A stretch of DNA of 64,000 bases from Antilocapra americana (Eukaryota > Chordata > Mammalia > Artiodactyla > Antilocapridae), in the NCBI GenBank assembly GCA_007570785.1, contig ML660201.1:41802863-41866862 (forward strand), read 5' to 3'. The notes beneath the pieces are model-generated. The model ran no database searches. It had not been told where the DNA came from and saw only the letters and a program-made list of their open reading frames with translations. Both the position numbers and the translations under genes were made by a program. This document shows positions 55,296-64,000 of this stretch, piece by piece; the stretch's first letter is position 1; the number at the start of each line of letters is the position of its first letter.

Positions 55296-56214
55296 GTGAC
55301 AGCTGCTTTCTTATTGCCACCTATGAATTTGAACAAGGGAAATTGAACAAGGGAATTGAGGGAAAGAATATTTTATAGCAGAGGTTCTCATCCTGTTTCC
55401 AGTGTGCAGCCTGAAGACCTCATGACCTTGGGCATGACACACTTACTTCGTGGGCCCTCCCTGGCTTATATTTAATTTCTTATACTTTCCTTTCTCTCCA
55501 TTAAGAAGTACATCAGAGAGTGAAAGTGACATCATAGGCACAACTTTAAATCACTCTCAGCTATAAATAAAGACTGAATGGTTGCAAATTTGAATAGCTT
55601 ATTGCCTATAAATTACTGACGACAAGCTGGTATCTGTCAGGACCCAGGAGAAGTAATGTGTCTTGTGCATCTGCAGGTTTAACCAGAGTGCTCAGACATC
55701 CGCTCCCCTCTCCTCTTTGGATTCCAAGCATCTCTCAGGCAAAGCCAGTGCTGGATCCTTGGCACGTGTTCTTGGCATGTAGCTCACTGTCTGGCACAGA
55801 AGTCATAATTGATAAGTATTTGCTGAGTGGACAACTGTACTTCTCCCACCCTGAGGGAGCAACAGAGCAAAGGTTTCTCCACCCCCAGTAAATCAGCGAG
55901 CCCTCCAGAATCGGAAGGGAGGAACTGGGCAGAATGTCATGACCCGAAGGGTAAACAGCAACTTCCTGTCAGCAACTTTACTATCTTTTTGGCTTTATCA
56001 GCCCAACAAGAGAGAAAGGAGCTTTGTTACTCAAGTGGACCACTACCAACGGCACGGTTCCCACTCTTCAAATTCATGTCTAACTTCCTCTTAAATTTGA
56101 GTCTGCTTTCCTTATTGAAAAATCCCTTGGTTAGAGAGGGGAGCAACAAGCTCTAAATAAGGGAAGCAGACAAACAGGGAGAATGTTAGATGGTGGTGAA
56201 TGTTAAGCAAAAAC
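55296..56214. other. Unique interval; possible L2 tail
   Basis: CTCACTGTCTGGCACAGAAG and AGTATTTGCTGAGTGGAC (55782-55832) resemble an L2 3' end. The remainder is not recognised, and no gene is supported. Confidence 0.4.
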
Positions 56215-56910
56215 AAAAGCAGGGAACAGGGCTTGGCAGTGTTGAGGGGACTACAACTTGGCATAAGAGGCGGATTGATTTAATAAAAGGAGTTGGTGAG
56301 GCAGTGGGCCAAGGGATGTTGGAAGCAGTGTCCTGGACACAGGGAACAGCAGGTTCCAAGGTCCTGAGGTGAGAGCATATTTGGCATGCCTGAGAACCAG
56401 CAATGTGACCTCTGAGTCTGGGTCAGAGTGAGCCAGGCAAGTCCAATAGGAGGTGATATTTGGGAGGTAATGGACTATCAGGTCATGGAGGGCCTGGCAG
56501 ACCATGGCAAATCTACTGGCTTTTGCTCTGTGTGAGATGGGAGGGTTTTGAGCAGAACGGTGGTATGCTCTGAGTCTGGTGATTAATGGACCGTAGTATC
56601 CATTTTTTTTCTGTTTAATGGTCATTGGGATATTCTGTTTTTGAAGTACCTGGTCAAGACTTCTACTCATTTTTCTGTCGGGGTGTCAGTCTTGTTTTTT
56701 CTTTTTAATTCTTTTTCTAAATTCACTCGGCTGCTCTGTTGACAACAGATTGAAGGCGGACAAAGGTGAAAGTGGAGAGATCTGCGGAGAGGCCAGTGAG
56801 CAAGGGATGATGGTGACTTGGGAGATGGTGAGAAACGGTTGGATTTCAGATGAGCTTTGAAAATAGAGATGATGGCTTTGCTGGTTGCTCAGATGTGGAG
56901 CAGGAGAGGG
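56215..56910 (-). mobile_element. L2 LINE fragment, split by a 134-bp insert
   Basis: Antisense L2: GGTGATATTTGGGAGGTAAT, GGTCATGGAGGGCCTGGCAG, GGGAGGGTTTTGAGCAGAAC, then after the insert GGCTGCTCTGTTGACAACAG and GGGATGATGGTGACTTGGGA. The order is the L2 order, so 56577-56710 is an insertion. Confidence 0.6.
56577..56710. repeat. 134-bp insert matching 58124-58261
   Basis: From TGGTGATTAATGGA to TTTTTAATT it aligns with the antisense L1M at 58124-58261 in the same orientation. The two share text that departs from the usual L1M form (GTACCTGGTCAAG and GGGGTGTCAGTCTT). No poly-A and no TSD are seen. Confidence 0.7.
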
Positions 56911-57564
56911 AGGCCCCTTGGAATGGTGCTCTGTCCTCCTAGGATGAAGCCTGTGATGTGTGGAGGGGGTGGCGTGATTTCATAGGGGTAGAGATAGATG
57001 CCTAAGTGTTTTCACAAATCCTATAACCAATGGATGTGACTCAGTCTTCCTTTCTGAAATGATTTCCAAGGGTATACTATTTGTAGTTTTCAATGAGGGG
57101 CAGTCTTCAATCAGAAATTCAGATGGTCAGCAGGGAGGCAGCTTTGAGATCAGATAAGCCAATATATCCCATGGTGCCTGGAGGTCCCTGATGCTTAGCC
57201 AAGGGATTTCAGATGGTACATAGTAATGAATGTTACTGCATCACCTTTGGAGAAAGAAATTTCCTTTTCAATCTTATTTTCATTATATATCAAGAAGCAA
57301 TCTTGGCTTGGTTGTAAATCTTAAGTGCTTCTTGAACACCTCTTTTCAATGGAGGGAGACCAAGTCTTGAGCTCAGAGCCATAGCAGGCAAAAGAACCTC
57401 ACTGGAATTTAATAACATGGTTTTCAATGCACTGAATATATTTATCTGTGGGCACACATTTATGCCTTTTATTTTTTTTTTGGACTTCTATTAGTATAGG
57501 ACAGCAAATGACTCTAACATTTGATTCAAATAATTCTTTAAAGCATCAAGAGGATTGCAGACAT
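56911..57564. other. Unique interval
   Basis: No repeat or gene is recognised. T-rich near 57465-57485. Confidence 0.45.
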
Positions 57565-58620
57565 TCTCTTATTTAATTCAAAAGCATATTCGATGAAGTG
57601 TATATTCACACAGCAGAGCACCCATGAGTACACAGCTTGATGAGTTTTTGAAAAGGGAGCACACGCTTGCAATCAGTGCTCAGACTAGGACATACAGTAG
57701 AAGTACCTCAGGAGTCCCCTTCTCTGTAACTATCTCCCCAACACAACATCAGAAAAGGAGACCACTGTCTCAACTTCTAATACCTTAGATAAGCTTTTCC
57801 AGTTCTGAAATTTATGTAACTGAAATCATTCAGTATAAATTCTCTTATGTTTGTCTTCTCTTGTGTCATATTGCATATCAGAGTTTCACCTGTGTTATTT
57901 ATGCAATACTAATTTATTTTGTTTTTATTCCATGTGCTAGTACATTGCAATTTAGTGAGCCATTCTATTGTGGATGGCCTCTGTTTCCAGTTTTTGGTCA
58001 ATAGGTGGCAATGAGCATTTTCTTGGCTATCTATGCATTTCTATTAGGCACACAGTTTTCAGTCAGTCTTCCAGGTATGTAGTTAAATCTCATTGTGGTT
58101 TTGATTACAGATTTGCATTTCTCTGGTGATTAATGGAATGGCATACCCATTTTTTTTTTCTGTTTATTGGTTATTTGGATTGGATATTCTATTTTTGATG
58201 TACCTGGTCAAGATTTCTGCCCATTTTTCTATTGGGGTGTCAGTCTTTTTTTTTTTTAATTGACTTGTAAGAGTTCTTTGCAAGCTTTTTAAGCTTGTTT
58301 TGGCTACTTGGGGTCCCTTGCATTTCCATATTGATTCTAAGATCAGTGTATCCATTTCTGCAAACGAGATGGTTAGAATTTTGATAAGGATTTCATTGAA
58401 TCTGTAGATCAACTTGGAAAATGTTACAATCTTAATATTAAATATTTTAATCCATGGACACAGATGTTTCCATTTAGATCCTTCTTTTCAAAACATTTTG
58501 TAGTGTTCAGTGTAAAAAACAACTTTTATACTCTTTAAATTTACTCCTAAGTATTTAATTCTTGTTGATGATGTTATAAATGGAACTGTTTTCTTAATTT
58601 TGTTTTCACCACATCTGACT
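57565..58620 (-). mobile_element. Old L1M (ME/M4-like), 3'UTR and ORF2 end
   Basis: Reads as antisense L1M: ACACAGCTTGATGAGTTTTT, AACTTCTAATACCTTAGATA, the CCATTCTATTGTGGATGGCC block, TTGCATTTCTCTGGTGATTA, then the ORF2 region to GTTTTCTTAATTTTG. Confidence 0.7.
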
Positions 58621-58821
58621 TCTAACTGACAGAACAGTAGAAACATAAATCTGTCTTGCTTTAAACTATTAAGTTTCTGGCAATGCATTATAGCAACAAG
58701 AGAATACTAAGATACTCTTATTATTCCAATTCTTTTACATTTGCTTTTATGTACTTTATGGCCCAAGAAAAGGTAAATTGAAGTAAATGTTCCACGTGTA
58801 GTTGAAAAAATGTTTTCTATA

Positions 58822-59042
58822 AGTGTTGCAACTTGAACAACATGAGTTGGAACTTTGTAGGTCTACTTGTATATGGACTTTTGTCAGTAAATATGGACTA
58901 TAGTACAACCCCATTCACAGTCAGTTGAATCCGCAGATGTGAAATCTTGGATACAGAAGGTTTAATGTAAAGTTATATGCAGATTTTCAGCTGTGCTGGG
59001 GACGGGGTCTGTGCCTCAACCTTCCCGTTGTTCAAGGGTCAT
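58822..59042 (-). mobile_element. Tigger-type (TcMar) DNA transposon remnant
   Basis: Inverted ends CAACTTGAACAACATGAG (left) and CGTTGTTCAAGGGTC (right), with TAAAGTTATATGCAGATTTT inside, match the short Tigger-derived elements. It lies within old LINE sequence. Confidence 0.7.
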
Positions 59043-59044
59043 CT

Positions 59045-60530
59045 CCCTATAAATGTAGACATCTAGGTTGTTTCCTTGACTGTTACTTTCCATATTCTTG
59101 TCACTGTTGTACCTAATTTAGTTCTACATATATTGTACGTGGCACAGGAAGCTAATATTATTATTTTGTGCAGCTAATATGTATTAGGTTTTACCCACAT
59201 ATCTGTACTTTCTATTGTCTCATTCTTTTCTCCATTTCCATAGTTCCATTTGATCTCATTGTCTTCTGCCCCTAAGAATTTTCTGCAGTATTTCTTTTAA
59301 TGCATTTCTGTTGTATATGAATTCTCTCGGGTTTTGTTTGCTTGAAAATGTCTTCATTTCATGCACATTTTGAAGGATGTTTTTAATAAGCATAGAGTTC
59401 TAAGTTGACAATTCTTTGCTTTCAGCACATTGAAGATGTCATTTCATTGTTCCTTGGCTTCCATTATTTTTGTTTAAAACTCAGCTGCCATCATTACTGT
59501 TTTTCTTTTGGAGGTAATATGTTTCTTTTCTTTGGCTGGTTTCAAGATATTTTTTGTTTTTGTTTTTGTCTTTAAGTAGTTTTACCATGGTATGCCTAGT
59601 TGTGGTTTTCTTTGTTCTGTTGGAAATTGTAAAGTTTTAAAAGTCTTTAGCTTGATGTCTTTGGGAAATATGGGGAAATTTTCAACAGTTATCTATTTGA
59701 ATATCACTTCAGTTCAATATTCTCCTGCTTCTCAACTTCAGGATCTCTAAATACGTACATGTTAGAATTTTTTACTAAGTCCCATATCTTTTGTATTTTA
59801 ACTATACTTTTCTTTTTTTGCTTTTCATCTTCAGTCTGAATCTTTTCTGCTGTCATATATTCCAACTTACAGATTCTCTTTTCTGCAATATCTATCTGTC
59901 AATAAACCTCATCTGTTGAATTCTTCTTTTGGGTTATTGGATATTTCAATTCTAGACTTGCATTTTTCAAAGATTCTAGTTCTCTTGAAATTCTCCATCT
60001 TGTCATCTACTTTCTTGAAGTTATCAACCATAGATATTTTGAAATCTATATATGATAACTCCAACACCTGACTCACATATAAGATTTTTTTCTTGTTTTT
60101 AGGAATTTGCTTATGTCTCTTAGAATACCTGGTAAATTTTGGTAAGTGTTGGACATACAACAAACCATGACAAACTTAGAGCCAACTAGAAATGCCGAAT
60201 TATGTTGTCTTCTTCCAGAGAAAATCAAATTTTCTTTTGCTTCTGGCACACCTTTCAAATACTGGTAGATCATTTTATTTTCATCTGGGTTTGAATGGGC
60301 TCAACACTGGTTTTAGTCTTTATGAGGATTGAACTATTTCTGTTTCACTCTCACTTCTAATGTATAGCCCTTTCATGGTTCCAGTTGAAAGTCTGAAGTG
60401 TTTACCAGGGCCCTTCTCTTTGGAGGACCCTGAACATCAATTTTTATCATGAGACTGGCTGTAGACTTCTGAGCCTCTGGGTCCTATGAAGTTTACAAAT
60501 CAGCAATGCCTAGAGGAAAACAGTGATTCA
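59045..60530 (-). mobile_element. Old LINE-like block (probably L1M 5' region, antisense)
   Basis: TTTAATGCATTTCTGTTGT, CTTTGGGAAATATGGGG, GGATCTCTAAATACGTAC and AGATTCTAGTTCTCTTG resemble the antisense 5' region of old L1M elements. It is AT- and T-rich with no coding signature. Family assignment is tentative. Confidence 0.4.
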
Positions 60531-61379
60531 AATACTTAACTTATTTCAGTGTTCTTTCCTTGTCTCTTGGCTCTTAGTTCTTCAGGGCCTAGCTGCCTTA
60601 GTATCTCCCCAATGTCTTCAAACAGAAGTTCTTTGTTTTTATTTTTACACTTTATATATTTTATCCAGATTTTTAAGTTGTTCTTGGCAAAGAGATTGGT
60701 CTAAAGCAAACTAGTCTGTCATGACTAAAAGCAGGAGTCCATTGTACTTATTTTTGTCATTACCTTCTATTTTAAGACCAGTGATTCTGGCTTTCCTTTT
60801 ATATTAGTGAAATAATTTCCTTTCTAAGCAAGTGTATTTATTACGAGAAATGTACAAGTTGTAGCAAAACACAACAAACAGTACAATAAATACTTGTTTC
60901 CCTCCCCAGTGTGTAACCATACTCGAATAAAGAAGGGTTGACTTAACTGAAAGTAGGGGATGGTAAAAATGGTGGTGATGGGGTTCAAAAAGTTGTTTTA
61001 TATATAAAGAAAGGGAAATTCACAAAAGTCATTGTCTTGCCTAACATTATACAGAATATGCATGGTAGAGCTGATATGATGATTCAGGTCTCTTGGTGCC
61101 CAATGTAATCCTTTATCTGTTCTAACACAGTTCCTAGAGGCAATTCTCCCTCCTTGACTGGCTCTCAGAGGTTTTATTTCTGTAGTTTATTTTCCACTTT
61201 GGCCTGAATTCTTCCATGTGTATCCTAAGCCTATTTTTATAATTGTCTTTTAGTTATTGGATTGTTTAGGCCTAGGCCTAACCCATGAGTGTGTTTCTGT
61301 GGTGTGTGTGCAAATACGTGTGTGCGCATGGGTATGTATGTTTCATATCCCCGTCAGTTTTTACTAGCAGTTTCTATAT
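60531..61379. other. Unique interval with an antisense MIR
   Basis: AAGGGAAATTCACAAAAGTC then ATGCATGGTAGAGCTGATA (61010-61080) fits the 3' half of an antisense MIR. The rest is unplaced. Confidence 0.45.
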
Positions 61380-61640
61380 AATGTTTGAGCCCAGGAGATT
61401 CAAAGCGATTGATCCTTCTAAATGTTCTCCTTCTTTTAAAACTGCATACAAAGGAATGACCAGTTCTGTGGAATTTATTGTTACTAAATCTCCCTTCCAT
61501 TTGCTTAATTGTATTATTTGCCTGGGGGATGCTGTTTAAATATGGGGCCAAGTCAGCTAAATGAAACATGATCCTGGCGCAAGAAAATAATGATGTGTCT
61601 CTTTTGCTAAATAACAGTCTCCCCCATCATCTGCAGATGC
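61380..61640. promoter_or_regulatory. Candidate conserved noncoding element
   Basis: Repeat-free, AT-rich with complex composition. It contains TTAATTG (61505-61511), a TGCTAAATAA block and the 12-bp palindrome CATCTGCAGATG (61628-61639), which is two bHLH E-boxes back to back. It looks like enhancer-type sequence, but conservation cannot be checked here. Confidence 0.25.
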
Positions 61641-61988
61641 TTGGAACCACACCCTCATTTTCTGGAGGCAAGAGAGGGTGGTGCCCAGCTTGGTCTTGGC
61701 TGTCAAGGGCATTGGCCAGGGAGTGGGCAGACCAGTGACGCAGGAAGCAGAGCTTGGGGTTGGAGACTCAGCAGACGCAGAGGACACTGAGTGACTTGGA
61801 CAAGTGGGATCCTTGGGCTTTCCTCTGCTCCTGGATTTAGGCCAGGTCTTGTCCCTGCCCAACCAAGAAGCTGAAAACCAATGCTATTGGGTAGCCATTT
61901 AGTTGAGAAAATGGTCAAGGCTGGACAAGGTTCGAGGCAATCACCTGCTTCCTTTACATCCTAAGAGATTAGGATGGGGGTGGGGGAA
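61641..61988. other. Unique interval
   Basis: GC-moderate DNA. The overlapping minus frames at 61557-61918 are not supported as coding. Confidence 0.45.
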
Positions 61989-62318
61989 GGGCTTCCCTGG
62001 TGGCTGGTGGCTCAGTGGTAAAGAATCCGCTTGCCAATGCAGGAGACACGGGTTTGATCCCTGATCTGGGAAGATTCCACGTGCCCTGGGGCAAGTAAGC
62101 TCGTGCACCACAACTGCTGAGCCTGTGCTCTAGAGCCCAAGGGCCACAACCACTGAGCTCACGAGCTGCAACTATGGAAGCCTGCGCACCTGCAGCAAGA
62201 GAAGCCACCACAGTGAGAAGCCTGTGCCCAAGGAGGAGCAGCCCCACTCGCCACAGCTAGAGAAAAGCCCACACAGCAGTGATGGCAGCACAGTCAGAAT
62301 ATAGACACAATGATTAAA
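61989..62318 (+). mobile_element. CHR-2-type tRNA-Glu SINE
   Basis: GGGCTTCCCTGGTGGC, with a small internal repeat (GGTGGCTGGTGGCTC at 62000-62014), then a GGTTTGATCCCTGATC B box, GAGCCTGTGCTCTAGAGCCC and GCTAGAGAAAAGCCCAC, with an A-rich end. Same family as 40578-40916. Confidence 0.88.
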
Positions 62319-62499
62319 AATTAACATCTAACCTCTTAACCCCCTTTTAAAAAAGTCACCGGGACTCAGTACTTTACATTTCCAGATTAGTGGTTTTTTT
62401 TCAATCGTGTCATGACACGTCACACAACCATTCTCAACGTTTTAACCTTCCCTCTTGGGGTCTTCTGAAATCAAATGAGAGCAGGGGATGCATCGAAGA

Positions 62500-62790
62500 T
62501 CACGCGACCAATATTTACCAAGTGTCCACGGTGTGCCAGGCACTGGTCTAGGCTCTGAGGACGTGGCAAAGAGGGTCGCCTGTGTAAAACTGACACTCAG
62601 GGTCAGGTGGGATAAGAAAACACAAATCAAACACATGGATGATGTTATGAATGGAAAGTGTTACAGAAAAAAATCAAAAGGAGATAAGGAGGGCTGGGTG
62701 GGGTAGGGCTCCTGTGTTAAATAGGGTGGTCAGGGAAGCCCTCCCAGAAGAGGTGGAAAGGATGAACCTTGTGGTTTGGGCTGTAGGGAG
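62500..62790 (-). mobile_element. L2 LINE fragment
   Basis: GTGCCAGGCACTGGTCTAGG at the left, then TAGGGTGGTCAGGGAAGCCC near 62721 and the AGAAGAGGTGGAAAGGATGA block: an antisense L2 3' end. Confidence 0.7.
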
Positions 62791-64000
62791 AGGTTATAAG
62801 TGGCTGCTCAACTGACAGTCTTGAATGCTAGTTGGGGTCAGAACTGTGGTAACAAATGTCTCCTAGACCCGAGCCCCTGAGAGTCTGACTCATTAGGTCT
62901 AAAGCAGAGCCTGACCATCTGCTTTCTAGAAAACCTTAAGGCAATTCTGATGTGAAGGTTGAAAACCTACTTTAAAATATATGTATTTTACTCTGAACTT
63001 TCTGCATTTTAAAAGCCAAAAACATTGTTCTAAGAATCAGAAATTTCACATTCAGAAAGGACTTTCCTGGAGGCTGCCGTTTTGTTCACAATTACTGAGT
63101 GCTTGCTGTGTGCGGTACTCATTCCCCATTCACTGTCTTATCTGTTCTTCTTGACATTCCCACTGCTACAAAGGGATCGACTCTCAGTTCAGAGCTCAGC
63201 ACGCTTCACTGAAAGTCTGGGGTTTGGACTAGCGAGTGAGAGCGTCTGCTTGGTCTCTGTCCCATGAAGACTGCCACCTTCATCTCTCTGAGCCCAGTTT
63301 TTGCCAAGCCAGCTAGACTCTTGGTAAAACACTTTCCCAAGAAAAGTTTCTGGACCAACTCCTGCGTGTTAGGCCTTTGGGAAAATTCATTTTCTGAATT
63401 AAAAGGGACCTCAGAGATCATGTAGCTGCCCAGGAGTAGGAAAGGTGAGTCATGTCTGCCATGATCCTTTCCCCATTATCTCCATATGCATGGAAACCAT
63501 CAGTAAAAGAACCTAGATGCAACCTCAGAGCCCTCTTAACTCATTGCACTAGTTAACAGCTATTGATGTATCCAATATGGCCCACAGAGAAGAAACTTCT
63601 TTGCCATCTGGACTATTCCTTCCTAACACATCAGAAAGACAGGACCCAGTGGGGTCACAGTTTATCAAAGGTACATGGTTAGTTTGTACCAGAGCTGGAT
63701 CTCATATCAGATGACAGCTTTCTTTTTTCTTTTTTTAATACAAGCCACTTTAAGTGGCCCAGGAATCTCATCCTTCAAACTCTGGTATGTAAGATGTCTA
63801 GCTATAAACAACCATCAGCCATACTCAGCTTCTGGATCAAATCATTTCTGCACAGTAGCAGCAACTTAACATCCAATTCCCACTTTGGAGCTATGCCAAA
63901 TTCTGGGAGACAGCAGAGGACCAAGGCATAAGTGCCTGCACGGTCCTACCTTGGTCCCCGTGCTCTGTGGTGGCATCTACTGGTGCTTCCCCATGGTCCA
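62791..64000. other. Unique interval to the window end
   Basis: No gene is recognised. GAGTGCTTGCTGTGTGCGGT at 63098-63117 may be a short antisense L2 or MIR piece. Confidence 0.45.

Noticed and set aside
1..64000. CRISPR array, operon, prophage or other prokaryote-type system
   Set aside because: The sequence is mammalian nuclear DNA. The direct repeats present are TSDs, SINEs, microsatellites and the segmental duplication.

Overview
The window is mammalian, and specifically ruminant, nuclear DNA. It carries Bov-A2, Bov-tA and Bov-tA3 SINEs, BovB (RTE-type) LINEs, cattle-type L1 (L1_BT) and CHR-type tRNA-Glu SINEs, over a background of older L1M, L2, MIR, hAT and Tigger remnants. I cannot name the species. 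I find no host protein-coding gene, no exon I would defend and no functional RNA gene. Every long open frame is a piece of a LINE ORF2, a SINE read through by chance, or a CA microsatellite. All repeat names and boundaries come from reading the bases against remembered families; ends are good to about 5-20 bp unless a target-site duplication (TSD) is given.

Bases 1-31940 are almost pure LINE, with the L1s all on the plus strand. A near full-length L1 (L1-A, 5'UTR at 1-1260, 3' end near 15725) is split by a second near full-length L1 (L1-B, about 1578-8350), a BovB 3' end (11009-11418), a 2.2 kb BovB (11549-13728) and several SINEs. L1-B itself holds four kinds of later insertion, including a processed 3'UTR-like retrocopy with an 18-bp TSD. 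A third L1 (L1-C, 15726-20148) is split by L1-D, followed by another BovB (20150-22662).

Bases 22670-30578 form a rearranged segmental duplication. Copy A is 22745-28146 and copy B is 28147-30578. Both copies share the same old L1 junction and the same Bov SINE fragment at the same L1 position. In copy B the first block is inverted and about 580 bp is missing. Copy A carries an extra 2.4 kb insert made of a 5'-truncated L1_BT plus an old L1M 3' end, flanked by a 12-bp repeat. Copy B looks like the empty site, so this is a candidate LINE 3' transduction.

From 32 kb on, the sequence is GC-richer, mostly non-repetitive intergenic or intronic DNA with scattered MIR and L2 and younger Bov-tA, CHR and BovB insertions. 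Points of interest are a cluster of GATA and E-box motifs (33480-33605), a CA microsatellite containing a 10-N assembly gap, a minus-strand BovB that keeps its YADD motif, a hAT element inside an L2, a short templated-looking insertion (56577-56710), a Tigger element inside an L1M, and an AT-rich candidate conserved noncoding stretch (61380-61640).

No undescribed protein system is visible here. The most informative material is structural: the duplication, the retrocopies and the nested insertion chronology.
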